A stretch of DNA of 21,540 bases. Source: Oppiella nova (lineage: Eukaryota > Arthropoda > Arachnida > Sarcoptiformes > Oppiidae). The stretch is taken from assembly GCA_905397405.1 (NCBI GenBank), contig CAJPVJ010000677.1, positions 1-21,540 on the forward strand. Direction: 5' to 3'. Shown here piece by piece: positions 1 to 10,210 of the stretch (the first letter of the stretch is position 1; every line of letters begins with the position of its first letter). A program made the translations under genes and the position numbers. The notes under the pieces are model-generated. The model saw only the letters and a list, made by a program, of their open reading frames with translations, searched no databases and had not been told where the DNA came from.

Positions 1-1130
1 CCTACACACCAACCCCCACACCAACCCTCACAACACTTCTATCATCCAAAACAAAACAATTACTAATCTTTAATGAAACAACAAATCTATTCAAATAATA
101 GAGACTTGAATTGAAATGAAGCTGTGATTCCGTGACAAACACCGGTCACACACTTGCCTTGCTTTCTATCATTTCTATTGGATTTATTTAAACATAAATT
201 TCATATATTTTAGTTGAAAATAGTTGAAACAATTTCATTATAAAATATAATATTATGTTTAAAGTGTTTTTGTTTGTCATTCAAAAAGTTTATCCTTTAA
301 TATAAGTTTATAGTAAATATAACTAAACACTAAATTAATATTTTCATTAACTGTTAGCTTGAATTCTAAACAGAAACTAACGTACAAAAAGGTACAAGTA
401 CAGTATCTGTTATACAACATAATATGTTATTATTATATAAATTATATATATTTCTTAAATATATTATGTTTGTGTAAATAAACTTTATTTTCATGATAAT
501 ATTGATATTATTATTAAATTTAAGTATTCAATGGTTTGAATGGAAAGTATAATATGCAACTGTGCAAACATTTGGTTTGAGATAAAGTGATGAAATAATG
601 GTTAATTTAACATTAAATGATCCTGTACAGTACATACTTGTCTCGAACTAACTACAGCCGACTTCTCAAAGCTTGACTCTTTGAAGTCAAACTCTCAAAC
701 ATTTTAAATATCCTTCAAATGTTTGGCTCACAAATATAGTACACATTAGTGTGAGTGAGAGTTATATAATATTAACTAGAAATTACAAATTAATTGTAAT
801 TTTTAAATAAAGTATTTATTTTAGTATTTTTGTCTAAAATATTGACTAACTCATAGAAATGTATCTGATTAGTTTCTATTAGTTAAGTTCGTGAATATTT
901 TTGAAAACAAATTCTCTACTAAAAGTCAATATATCAATAGAAATGTCTAGAAATTGCACATTTAAAAGTGACTGAATATAGTAAAAATAGTAATGATATT
1001 TTTGTTTGTAAAGAACTTTATCTACTGATAATCTATATGAAATAAATTAATTATGAGCCACTTATTTTTTGTTTTGTTGAAATAATTTTGAGGTCTCTGA
1101 ACTACAGTATCTACCAAGCAGGAAATAGAT
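1..1130. other. AT-rich intergenic DNA, no gene seen
   Basis: No convincing coding exon, RNA gene or transposon end is visible. The first 40 bases are C/A-rich low-complexity sequence (CCAAC/CACAC-like). A small hairpin lies near 670-690 (TTGACT, short loop, AGTCAA). AATATTGACT near 838 and AGTCAATAT near 924 form a loose inverted pair, which could be the ends of a decayed MITE, but no target duplication was found. Confidence 0.5.
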
Positions 1131-1512
1131 TTTTCTTAAACAGATAATCCAATCCTTAATCTTTTATTAGAGTTTTATAGCCCCAACTTATAGGTTTTAA
1201 AAAATATACTAGATGCCATATAAATTTACCATGATAATTGGTAATTAGACTTGGCAAAAATAGTTCCCATTTTTATTTATTTATCATAATGGAAAGCAAT
1301 ATAACATTGGAAGGTAAATTATTATTTATATAGGGAATTGTTTTCGACTCAAATTAACTAAAAATAAATACGGGAACTTTTTTGCTATGTTTAATAATGC
1401 AGTTACAGTATCATGATGTATTTATAAGGGATATAGAATTTTTTTAAACGGGTAAGTTGGGGCTATAAAACCCTGAAGAAAAACTAAGTAGTGGATTATC
1501 CGTTCAATAGAT
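1131..1512. mobile_element. Fold-back MITE with arms of about 130 bp
   Basis: The left arm (from about 1136) and the reverse complement of the right arm (from about 1507 inwards) align over roughly 130 bp. Shared blocks are GGATAATCCA-like ends, TTTTATAGCCCCAACTTA (1173-1190 against 1452-1469), TTATAAAT/CATGATA blocks, and an inner AGTTCCC followed by T/A-rich sequence (1262 against 1376). A short non-palindromic centre separates the arms. There is no ORF, as expected for a non-autonomous DNA element. AATAGAT occurs on both outer sides (about 1124-1130 and 1506-1512) and may be the target duplication, but the exact ends are uncertain. Superfamily is not assigned. Confidence 0.65.
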
Positions 1513-2308
1513 AATTGAAAATGTGTGCATACACAAATTATCGATATAGTGATAATTAATACAAACTAGTTATCCTTTGGTTCGACTTATTATCATAGTA
1601 TAAATTATACAGTTTTATGGTCCAGATTCCGGATTACAATTAAATAATTGCTATATTGATTAGCCCTTAAATGGACATTTGGCAAACTAATCGCATACCA
1701 AATCCCCAATGAAAATATTACGAGTGTATACTCAAAGAATATCAAGGAATATTTAGATTTAATTATAGTATTTTGGTTAAAATCATATGACAAATGATTT
1801 CGTTGGTGCCAACCGTGATAACTGGGAACCCTATGTGTGACGTAATGCATGAATGGGTAGTCATGTAGTGATGCAGTGCTTATCCAATACAATGACATCA
1901 TATTAGTAGCATTCTACATGCGTCTGCGGCTTTCATGACGCGTATGACATATGTCATGACATGAGGGTACATATTGGAAATCTATCAGTCCGTCCAGTTT
2001 TCACCATTTAATTAATTTTATTTAATTAATTATAATTTATATTAAACTAATCTCTTCGATAACATTACTAAGTTGATGTGTACGATAGAATTTAAAATTT
2101 AGTAAAGTATTCATAGATTTAATTATTTTAAGAAAATAGTCATTAAACTCTTGTCCTTTCGCGTCATTTATACAGATAATACGCGTATAAATTGGAATTG
2201 AAGAAAACGCGCTCCTTATGTCATACATTAAAGTTCGTGTATTTCTATAAATAATCACGAATTAAATGTTTGAAATGCTTTTAATATGATTAGGTATTCT
2301 ACTACTGT

Positions 2309-2316
2309 CTTGCTAA
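2309..2316. repeat. Left 8-bp target site duplication
   Basis: CTTGCTAA lies immediately before the MITE and is repeated exactly at 3024-3031. The homologous site in unit 2 (about 4181-4188) has a single CTTGCTAA. Confidence 0.85.
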
Positions 2317-3023
2317 TAGTGTGACCAGGGTCAAGAATTCCGTCTTGACTTTCAAGAATTTGAGGGTTCGGTCAAGAATCAAGAGAAGGGTAAACTCTTG
2401 ACATTATAAGGTCAAGAATTTACATTATTGATATAATACGATAAATCTTTATAATATTATGGTAGTTAAACTTTGAAAACAGAAAATAAATGCATATAAT
2501 AGAGTGCGATGTTAAATTCTTGAATGTCAACACAAAATTTTAGAACATTTTACAATAATTTCTTGTCATAAATATATAAATATAATTCTTATTATGAAAT
2601 TCCACTGAAAAATTCCAATACTTTTCATCCAATACCATTATAATAATTATATTACTGGAATAATATTTAAGATTTAATAATGTTTCATTTCAAAACAATT
2701 TACTAGTATCTTTACTTTTAAGTTTATTTATTCATGCAATTATCATTAAATATTGGATGAAAGGTGAAAACTAGGAATCAAATCTATTTCAATAAATTAA
2801 CTATTAATTAATAACTAAAATTTTATTATAATAAATAGCAATTGATTAAAATAATTAATTATTTATAAAAGGATAATTTAAGTAAAAATTTTCAAATAGA
2901 GATGAATTCCCCAATACTCCAAAATAAATGTAACTAAAACCTAAATAAGAAATAAGGTCAAGAATTTTCAAGGATTTGTGCGTTATCTTTCAAGTGTTAC
3001 AAGTTATCGACCTGGTCACACTA
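2317..3023. mobile_element. hAT-like MITE, 707 bp
   Basis: The element begins TAGTGTGACCAGG and ends CCTGGTCACACTA, giving perfect 13-bp terminal inverted repeats. It is flanked by an exact 8-bp duplication, CTTGCTAA. TIRs starting TAGNG and an 8-bp target duplication are hallmarks of the hAT superfamily. The sub-terminal regions carry several copies of GGTCAAGAATT/TCAAGAATT in both orientations, of the kind hAT transposases bind. An inner inverted pair (TTTCATCCAATA near 2625 and TATTGGATGAAA near 2752) is also present. No transposase ORF remains, so it is non-autonomous. Unit 2 lacks it, so it inserted after the tandem duplication. Confidence 0.88.
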
Positions 3024-3031
3024 CTTGCTAA
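3024..3031. repeat. Right 8-bp target site duplication
   Basis: CTTGCTAA, identical to 2309-2316, immediately follows the MITE terminus. Confidence 0.85.
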
Positions 3032-3260
3032 TCACTTTTAAGCACTATAACACGAATAATTAATTATGCTAGTTATGTTATGTTATGAAATGTATGCCCA
3101 ATTGAACGACACGTCCGACATATGTGATGAGGACGGACAGGGACGTATTGGTGCCGTCCATTTGATTTGTAGAACCCTACATACCCTACATATTAGATGC
3201 CATTTAATAGCAATTGTTTTGTTGAGCACTGCATACGAGACAAGATATAAGACATAAAAC

Positions 3261-3503
3261 ATGGACTTCAAGAGTACTGCCAAGAAGTGGAGAACAGATT
3301 ACTCGCGACTATTGAAGTGTTGGGCACTCATCAAGACATCGGAACTCATGAAAGTGAGGGCCTATGAAGAGCTCAAGAGTTTTAAAGCTGATGACAGGGC
3401 TGTCCAAAAATTGTTGCCGCATATCATTGTCTCATTGGGTCCACACAATGATCCTATAATTGCTTTAAATCCTTGTTTTTATAATAATATAATCAACAAT
3501 TAA
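3261..3503 (+). pseudogene. Truncated copy of the 4426 small ORF
   Basis: The first 49 codons are almost identical to the ORF at 4426, including the KKWRTDYSRLLKCWALIK segment. Homology stops at 3407, where the duplication unit ends. The last 31 codons come from unrelated junction DNA (3408-3503) and differ from the C-terminus of the other copy. Differences between the copies concentrate in codons 3 to 9 and include an in-frame three-base indel, so the frame stayed open. The chimeric tail makes it likely that this copy is broken. It could still be translated; no splice donor is obvious at its end. Confidence 0.45.
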
Positions 3504-3535
3504 CGGACATTTCGGCCACCATTACGGCGACTACG
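3408..3535. other. Spacer between tandem duplication units
   Basis: 128 bp present only between the two units. It gives the chimeric tail of the upstream small ORF and then a short stretch with ACGGACATTTCGGCC. No gene is seen. Confidence 0.5.
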
Positions 3536-4575
3536 CCTTAAATGGACATTTGGCAAACTAATTACATACGAAATCCCCAATGAAAATATTACGAGTTTAT
3601 ACTCAAGGAATATTTAGATTTAAATACAGTATAGTATTTTGGTTAAAATCATATGACAAATGATTTCGTTGGTGCCTCAACCGTGATAACTGGGAACCCT
3701 ATGTGTGACGTAATGCATGAATTGGTAGTCATGTAGTGATGCAGTGCTTATAATATCAATACAATGACATCATATTAGTAGCTCTACACCCGTCTGCGGC
3801 TTTCATGACGCATATGACATATGTCATGATATGACGGTACATATTGGAAATCGGTCAGTCCGTCCAGTTTTCACCATTTAATTAATTATATTTAATTAAT
3901 TATAATTTATATTATACTAATCTCTTCGATAACATTACTTTGATGTGTACTATAGAATAAAAATTTAAAACTTGGTCAAGTATTCATAGATTTAATTTAT
4001 TTTAAGAAAATAGTCATTAAACTCTTGTCCTTTCGCGTCATTTATACAGATAATACGCGTATAAATTGGAATTGAAGAAAACGCGCCCTTATGTCATACA
4101 TTAAAGTTCATGTATTTCTATAAATAATGACGAATTAAATGTTTGAAATGCTTTTAATATTATTAGGTATTCTACTACTGTCTTGCTAATCACTTTTAAG
4201 CACTATAACATGAATAATTAATTATGCTAATTATGTTATGAAATGCATGCCCCGTCCAATTGAACGACACGTCCGACATATGTCATGAGGACGGACAAGG
4301 ACATATTGGTGCATGGTCCATTTCATTTGTAGAACCCTACATATTAGATATTAGATGCCATTTAATAGCAATTGTTTTGTTGAGCACTGCATACGAGACA
4401 AGACATCAGACATAAGACATAAGACATGGACTCCAGGAGTGGTGCCAACAAGAAGTGGAGAACAGATTACTCGCGACTATTGAAGTGTTGGGCACTCATC
4501 AAGACATCGGAACTCATGAAAGTGAGGGCCTATGAAGAGCTCAAGAGTTTTAAAGCTGATGACAGGGCTGTCCAA
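3536..4575 (+). repeat. Tandem duplication, unit 2 (MITE-free)
   Basis: Matches 1665-3407 in direct orientation, except that the MITE is absent and a single CTTGCTAA marks its empty site. Small indels include ATTAGATATTAGAT against ATTAGAT and a few lost bases near 3930. The unit carries the more complete small ORF at its 3' end. Neither unit end resembles known transposon termini, so unequal exchange or a local copying event is a simpler origin than transposition. Confidence 0.85.
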
Positions 4576-4617
4576 CACGTGAACGCCTTTATTAAGAAGT
4601 ATGGATCAGATGATTGA
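4426..4617 (+). CDS. Small conserved ORF, unknown function (63 aa)
   Basis: A 63-residue ORF encoding a basic, helix-prone peptide: a charged start (SRSGANKKWRTDY), an amphipathic middle (LLKCWALIKTSELMKV) and an acidic/basic tail ending KKYGSDD. I do not recognise the family. There is no signal peptide, membrane segment or catalytic motif. Two things favour a coding role: the sequence is repeated in the upstream duplicate with an in-frame indel, and its composition is richer in GC than the flanks. The ATG follows a short run of GACATAA-like repeats. It could also be a terminal exon or a remnant of a longer gene. The next gene on the right, MsrA, converges on it from the opposite strand. Confidence 0.4.
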   Translation: MDSRSGANKKWRTDYSRLLKCWALIKTSELMKVRAYEELKSFKADDRAVQHVNAFIKKYGSDD

Positions 4618-4828
4618 GATGTTGTGACAATGAATGAGGCATTGATACTTACGTAACAAACCATAGGGATATCCTTACTTCACTTCAGGTCAAAGCTCGA
4701 CAGGCAGGTGAACACCGTGTTTAGGTAACTGGTGAACAACCGAGTCTCCTTGGTAAACCCACACATAACATAAGCCATTTGGTTATCATTCAGAAGTAGT
4801 GATCATTGAGTGGTTTATTTGTTTAGCA
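4618..4828. other. Intergenic between convergent genes
   Basis: About 210 bp between the stop of the small ORF and the poly(A) signal region of MsrA. No exon or RNA gene is seen. Confidence 0.4.
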
Positions 4829-4838
4829 TTTATTTATT
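4829..4838 (-). promoter_or_regulatory. Candidate poly(A) signal for MsrA
   Basis: On the minus strand two overlapping AATAAA hexamers read AATAAATAAA, about 50 nt past the MsrA stop. Position and sequence fit a cleavage/polyadenylation signal. Confidence 0.5.
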
Positions 4839-4888
4839 GACAAAACAGTTAGCAATACAATAGTAGTGGTAGTAGTGGTCAAGTGGTG

Positions 4889-5682
4889 CTAACATTCCCC
4901 CAAATTAGGTCCCCCTCTGATGAGCTCTTTAACGAGTGCCTCATTGTGTGGACTGAGTCGCAAACCATGGCTTTTCAAGTCATTGTCCAACTGTTGAACT
5001 GATCCAAAGCCTGCGCAGTAAGAGTTGAGACGAGTGGCCACCGGACTGTCCACCAGTTGGCTGTCCGTTAGGGCCAACTCTGACAGTAGTGTCGGATGTT
5101 TGCGTAGGAAATACTTTTGGTGGTAATGTTCAGCCAAATAGTAAACATTTAGAGCCAGTATTTCGGTGACAATTGGTTGCGACAGTTGTGTCTGTTTTGC
5201 TTGCAGTGACTCTTCGGCCAATTGCTTCTGTGGGTCAGTCGTGCAGAATATGGCCGACTTGTACTGAGTCTTATAAGTTGCCACCGGATCATGACTTGAC
5301 CACAACGTCTCCAACAATTGCTGTGAAGATAGGATAGGAATCAAACAGTTATAGCATATATCATAGACAGTACTTGTATTGAATACTGTACACTGTATTG
5401 TATGGTTATAGTGTACTGTACTGTACAAGTATAGATTGTAGTACTGATTGCCTGAATAGTTACAATATAGTGATCATATCATACCGAATATGTAATTATA
5501 TTGGAGTCGAACACCACTTTAACCACTTCTGTATGGTCTGACAGGTTCTTATAGGTGGGGTGGGGTGTGGAGCCCCCTGTATAGCCCACACTCGTACTGA
5601 TAACACCCTCTAAGATACCGAACTTGACTTCTGAGCCCCAAAAGCATTGCAAACCGAATATGGCTTCAGATTTAGCACTCAT
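4889..5682 (-). CDS. MsrA: Peptide-methionine (S)-S-oxide reductase MsrA, animal type
   Basis: Reduces methionine-S-sulfoxide in proteins with thioredoxin as donor, repairing oxidative damage. There are two exons: 5682-5485 and 5320-4889, with a 164-nt intron (GTATGA..TTCACAG, phase 0). The spliced product is 209 aa. Residues 8-16 hold the active-site signature FGLQCFWG with catalytic Cys13, followed by VGYTGGS and DHTEVVKV blocks. Exon 2 gives HDP, QYKSAIF and AEHYHQKY. The C-terminal SPVATRLNSYCAGFGS block resembles insect Eip71CD, which separates this group from bacterial MsrA. The residue before the catalytic Cys is Gln where Gly is nearly universal. In-frame upstream ATGs (to 5775) would add a hydrophobic N-terminal extension, possibly a targeting peptide. 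I chose 5682 because its product begins like other family members. Confidence 0.9.
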
Positions 5683-6724
5683 TTTAATTTCTTTAATATA
5701 TGACGGTATGTGTGGTATGACTAGCAATATAATGGATGTTTTGTAGACTGTCTCTCTATCTATCATAACACACATTCACATTCACATCCTTTTAATGATT
5801 AAAGCATTTGGGGTATAATATATCAATTGTAAAGAGATTATGAACATAGAATACTGTATTTTATATTCTGATATACTGTACAAGTGTACTGGTACAACTC
5901 AATATTGTACAGTACAATAACTCATTGATTAATTAGACATTAAGGGCATATTTAGTGCAAATACAGTAGTAATACAAATTCACTAAAATTCAATGATTAT
6001 CGTAAATTAATTACATATTATATTGTAGAATACTATTATTATAGTTATTTTATTTTAGAATTTGAGTTATCAATTTATTAAAATTTAATATTTTATCATG
6101 TAAAGCCATTGTTAATAACTAAAACATTATAATTTGTAAATATATTTTTATTGTCATTATTTTATTTAGCAATTTTTATATGCAATTTTATAAATCAAAT
6201 GTAACAGTAACAACAAGCAAAATTTAGACAAATATGAACCCTCATATGAATTTTGCATAATGAAAGTTCCATTACAACCTATATAATCACATTACATATT
6301 GCTTATACAGTACTGTAGTAACTGTATTGCATTTTATCCCAATTTATCGAAACCCTTTCCAAAACTAATCCCAGACACTATTAATAATAAAGTAATACAA
6401 GTCACAATATTGTATTTGTAATATATGTACCGGAATTTAATTACAGTAATGAGAATAACAATTATTTTATCTCTAATTTTTAGTCTCTAAGTTTGCTATA
6501 CTGTACAGTGTATAGTACAGTATACACATAAGTTATTTGATAGTGTACTTTTTTATTTAATTAATGAAATGTGATGGAATATTTGCCTTATCCATTATTA
6601 AAGTTATGTAACATAATGGAGCATAACTACAGTAGGGTATTTGGATATTATTATACCGCAATAGTTATTATTTAGTTAATAACTAAAGTGACCGTAACTT
6701 ATGCACAATGTTTGTACTCTTTGA
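5683..6724. other. Divergent intergenic region, AT-rich
   Basis: About 1 kb separates the divergently transcribed MsrA and helical-repeat/zinc-finger genes, so both promoters should lie here. No exon is seen. The stretch is dense in TACAGTA/TACTGTA heptamers (about ten copies, for example near 5850, 5875, 5915, 6306, 6444, 6498 and 6628), several forming short palindromes such as TATACAGTACTGTAG. Confidence 0.5.
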
Positions 6725-8393
6725 ATGACAGCTGCGGCCGAATGTATGGAGAATTTGGCGGACATTCAGTTCAAATGGGGCGACAATTACGATAAGAGGG
6801 AGTCGTTGGCGAGTCTATTGAGGGCCTCGAAGTACTACAAGAAAGCGTGTCAACCGAAACGGGCTCTCATTGTGTTGAAGCGAGTGATCACTATCTTAGA
6901 GCTCTCGCCCAAGAATGACAAGTCAGTCATTGTCGACAAGTATGAGGACTGTATCCAACTGTACCGCTCTCTCGACTTAAACCATTTGGCAAATGTTTGC
7001 CACAAAATATGCAAATCTCTGGACGAAGAGAAGACTGATTTCTGTACTTTAAATGTAATATCAATTTCATTCATTCATTCATTCATTTTCAACAATATTG
7101 ATGATAATGTGTTCGTATAGATCTGTAAATTAGAGTCATATGAGCTGTCAATGCCGTCCCGCGTGTCCACCCCTTCCACTGTTGTAACCAATTATAGTGA
7201 CGACGAAGACTCTGATAATAATGATTGGTTTGGCGGTAAGACTGTTAAGGAATCGATTGAGAGTAAAGAGTGGGTTCAGCAACAGATCCGACTTCTCGAT
7301 CAGTCCAACACTTGTGCCGACAGACCCCACAAAGACAACAGAGAGGATAGTCAGCAGATATGCGATGACGAGACACAAGTGGACCAATACATGTCACAAA
7401 ATCTAAAGTCAAACGTGAGTTATAGTTGTTTTAAATACGATAATAAAATAATCTATTTTTGTAATTTAGTCTAAACTTAAATCCAATCAAACATTGCGTA
7501 AAAATTTAAGACAACTTTTTGCTGAAACCAATGATGAGAGGATTGCATCAAAAAAAGCAAAACTCCTCATCAAACCAGAGAGTGAACTCTTTTCTACACC
7601 GATAACAACTGAGATAACGGCCATACCAGTGGCCACACCTACTCCACTGAGGGCACCCACACCCACACCAATCGCCGAATCAAATGGCGAGCAACAGACG
7701 AAAGCTAAACGAAAGCGTCGTTTGAAACCCAAAGAGTTATCGGAAGAGTCGCCCGAAAAGCGTTTAATAAAGTTAAGAAAACTTGATATCGAAAACCAGT
7801 TCTGTATTGACCCGAAAGCGCCGACTGAGCGCCTGTTATGCACCCTTTGCGACGAATCCATTCTGTGTTATCGTTGGTCTATAGTGACCGACCACTTGAA
7901 GGGACGCAAACACAATGACTTTGCTGCGAAGGAACGCCTAAAACTACAACACAAAGACTTGCCATTTAATAGCAATATGGTGTCTACCAGTGCTTTGTCA
8001 GACTTTGCATACTTTAATAACCCGAATGGTGTGCACAAAGATTCTGGACCTTTGTATGTCATGAACCCACCGCTGACTATGGCCGACGCTATCAATATGA
8101 ATGGAGTCACAGAATCACTGGCCTATCACTCGCAACAACACTACTTGACTGTGCCCTCACTCATGGCAACACACATGACACCAATCAATGGTAATCTTAT
8201 GATGTAATTGACGTATTCAATATATTCATTACGGTATGCATTCATCTTATATTCAGATTCGCAACAAATGAGTTGTAGTGAAAACGGCCAAAACAAACCA
8301 CACGATAGCTTAGACACACCGCCAGTGATGGACACCACATCGAACCCCTTTGGGTGCACTTCATTCTCCATATTGAATATAAATGATCAGTAG
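6725..8393 (+). CDS. Unrecognised helical-repeat plus CCHH zinc-finger protein
   Basis: Four exons join in frame: 6725-7054, 7121-7414, 7470-8190 and 8257-8393, with introns of 66, 55 and 66 nt (phases 0, 0, 1). They give about 493 aa. Residues 10-105 look like TPR-type helix pairs (LASLLRASKYYKKACQPKRA, then YEDCIQLYRSLDLNHLANVC). Residues 120-205 are acidic and Ser-rich. Residues 250-280 are Pro/Thr-rich, followed by a basic nuclear-localisation-like KRKRR near 288-292. A single zinc finger with Cys332, Cys335, His350 and His356 has the spacing of BED/CGGBP1-like fingers. The tail is Asn/Ser/Met-rich. A nuclear nucleic-acid-binding role is inferred. A TGA sits directly upstream of the ATG, but ATGACAG at 6725-6731 is also a possible acceptor, so a further 5' exon cannot be excluded. 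I do not recognise an orthologue. Confidence 0.7.
7064..7088. repeat. ATTC tetranucleotide microsatellite
   Basis: About five ATTC/TCAT repeats inside intron 1 of the helical-repeat/zinc-finger gene. They occupy roughly a third of that 66-nt intron, so length change here would alter intron size directly. Confidence 0.7.
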
Positions 8394-8617
8394 ATGACAA
8401 CTATTTTATTAACTCAAACATTTGTTATGATAATATTGTTATCAAATTTGTTATTATAATTTTATTGTATTTTATTTTTAAAATATAATCATTCAAACGA
8501 AGCTTTAAACTCTTAAATTAAAACAAATGGCAAAGTATAGTACCCTATATGGTATGGTATGATATGGTATGGTATAGTGCGATGTGAGCGCAAATCATCA
8601 ACTCTTTGGTCATAGAG
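8394..8617. other. Short convergent intergenic region
   Basis: 3' ends of the zinc-finger gene (+) and SWT1 (-) meet here. On the minus strand AATAAA occurs around 8462-8477 and could serve SWT1. No clear AATAAA is seen for the + strand gene. Confidence 0.4.
8547..8576. repeat. Pentanucleotide (GGTAT)n microsatellite
   Basis: ATATGGTATGGTATG followed by ATATGGTATGGTATAG, about five to six imperfect GGTAT units just past the SWT1 stop, probably within its 3' UTR. Confidence 0.7.
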
Positions 8618-10210
8618 TTATCCATTTTTAGTTGAAAATTGTTTCAAATTTTGTTGACATAAAAGACAAAACTTTTTCAAATGCGAGTAAAATATGTGAT
8701 AATTGGCATCAGATTTGGAGGCATTCGTATGCAATCGGTCGATGAGTTCTTTGACAGACGGGTCGCGATTGAATCGGTCGCTAAAGTTAGCGAACCATTC
8801 TTTGCGTATGAGTCGTATAATGTCTTTGAGTGACGCGTTGTTCACATCAATGTCCAACATTTGCTGCCAATCCTTATCCCAAATGTCTTTATAGATGCGT
8901 TCAACAAATGCAAGTAATTGTATTTGGCATTCATCGCGATATCTGATCCAATCGTCATATTTCAGGGGACAGTCGTCTCTTTCAAGAGCACAGCTATTTG
9001 GACGGTAACTCGAGTTCGTAGGCGTGCTTTTGGGTGTCAATGAACTTCTCGCACCACTTCGCAGTGATTTCTGTTTCACAGGACTCTTACTAATAGACTT
9101 TAGATTAAATGAAAACTTTGACAATGAAATAGGTTTTGAATGAGAAGCACACGTTTCAGTGGTTCCAGTTGTTCCAGCGCTTAAAGATTTTGCACTACTT
9201 TTATCCACAAATTGAGTCATTGATAATCTGTTGGGAAAAAATGAAAACGTGTTATAATTAGATTGAATAGTAATACTGTTTGATATGCTTATCAATCATT
9301 AATACCTATAATTGGCGTCACTTTTAGAGCGTTTGTGTTTGGACTCAGAGTTGTTGTCATCAATGGATTGAATGGTTTGGTCTTTCAGTGAAGAGTTGAC
9401 ATCCATTTCAACACCTATTCTCTTGTCATTATTTATAGAGTATTTATGACACAATTGGTTCCAATTGATGGCATTCACACCACTCATGAGTGCTTTGTTA
9501 CATAAGTTCATATCATTGGTCACTAATACGACATTGTCTTCAAAAGCGCTTAAATCCAGACAACAGTTGAGTATTTTGTCGTCATTTACCTCCTCTTCAA
9601 TTCTCTTCACTTCACGTGATTTTGAATGAGTTTTGCATTTGTTTTGAGTGTTTTGTCCGCAAACTAAACCTATCGTCAAATCAATAACAATACAATTCAT
9701 ATGATTTGGTCATAACCTCAACACCAGTCATACAGACATACCATTGGTTTTGTTGAACTGTTCATTGATGAAGTGAATCACATTCACTACACCCTTATGT
9801 TTGCGACCAGTCTTCAGGTGATCCAACTCTTGCACCACAACCCATGGAATCACTACTGACTTCACATAAGACTCTTGTCTGCGCTTCTCTTCGCAGACAA
9901 TCCATTGCTTCAGAGGATTCAGATGTGAGACCAATATATTTGTGTCCAAAACACACACCAATCTGTTGTTGAGACTATCGTTGCCATCCAATGGACACTC
10001 TTTTAGTGGCGCAACACGTCTTCGGGCTTTCAATACGTTTCGCAACTCTTGTGGAAGTGCTGGAAGTGTTGGCGACAAACGCTTTGCACTGCCATTCATG
10101 ACATTCAAAGAGCGCTTGACACCAGTGTTGGGACAATGAGGCAATTGGTGGTGATATTGAGTGGATTGAGAGGCACTGTCCTCGATGTCCATCATCTCTA
10201 TGTCATCCAT
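8618..10210 (-). CDS. SWT1: SWT1-like RNA endonuclease (PIN domain)
   Basis: Yeast Swt1 and its animal homologue are nuclear endoribonucleases that remove unproductive transcripts at the nuclear pore. Three exons, 10210-9742, 9669-9306 and 9227-8618, join through introns of 72 and 78 nt (phases 1 and 2) into about 480 aa. The PIN fold is complete: VLDTNILVSHL (Asp89), IPWVVVQELDHLK (Glu128, Asp130), VNDDKILNCC (Asp186/187) and VLVTNDMNLCNKA (Asp209). The acidic metal-binding set therefore looks intact. A Ser/Lys-rich linker leads to the helical C-terminal domain (YRDECQIQLLAFVERIYKDI, then LKDIIRLIRKEWFANF) known from animal SWT1. It is much shorter than the human protein of about 900 aa, mainly in the linkers. 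The exon 2 acceptor is ambiguous by six bases (9669 or 9663). Start is the first ATG, in the MDDIEMMDIED sequence. Confidence 0.88.

Larger units (their letters stand above)
1665..3407 (+). repeat. Tandem duplication, unit 1 (interrupted by a MITE)
   Basis: From CCTTAAATGGACATTTGGC at 1665 to GCTGTCCAA ending at 3407 this segment matches 3536-4575 in direct orientation, with a few percent substitutions and small indels. Without the 707-bp MITE and one copy of its target duplication the unit is about 1.03 kb, close to the 1.04 kb of unit 2. It ends inside the small ORF that starts at 3261. A short internal similarity (GACATATGTCATGA.. TACATATTGG near 1945 and GACATATGTGATGAGG.. GTATTGG near 3117) suggests an older internal repeat. 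Confidence 0.85.

Noticed and set aside
1605-2258. Minus-strand ORFs of 98 and 73 codons
   Set aside because: They span a duplication boundary and AT-rich repeat, and the second unit does not keep them open.
3066-3257. 63-codon ORF upstream of the small gene in unit 1
   Set aside because: The equivalent region of unit 2 has indels that break the frame, so it is not conserved as coding.
1665-4575. CRISPR-like or satellite array
   Set aside because: Only two kilobase-sized units, with no short regular repeat and spacer pattern. The organism is a eukaryote.
9299-9310. SWT1 exon 2 reading on to a stop at 9299 as a C-terminus
   Set aside because: The last codons cross a GTATTA donor. Splicing to 9227 in phase 2 adds the known SWT1 C-terminal domain.
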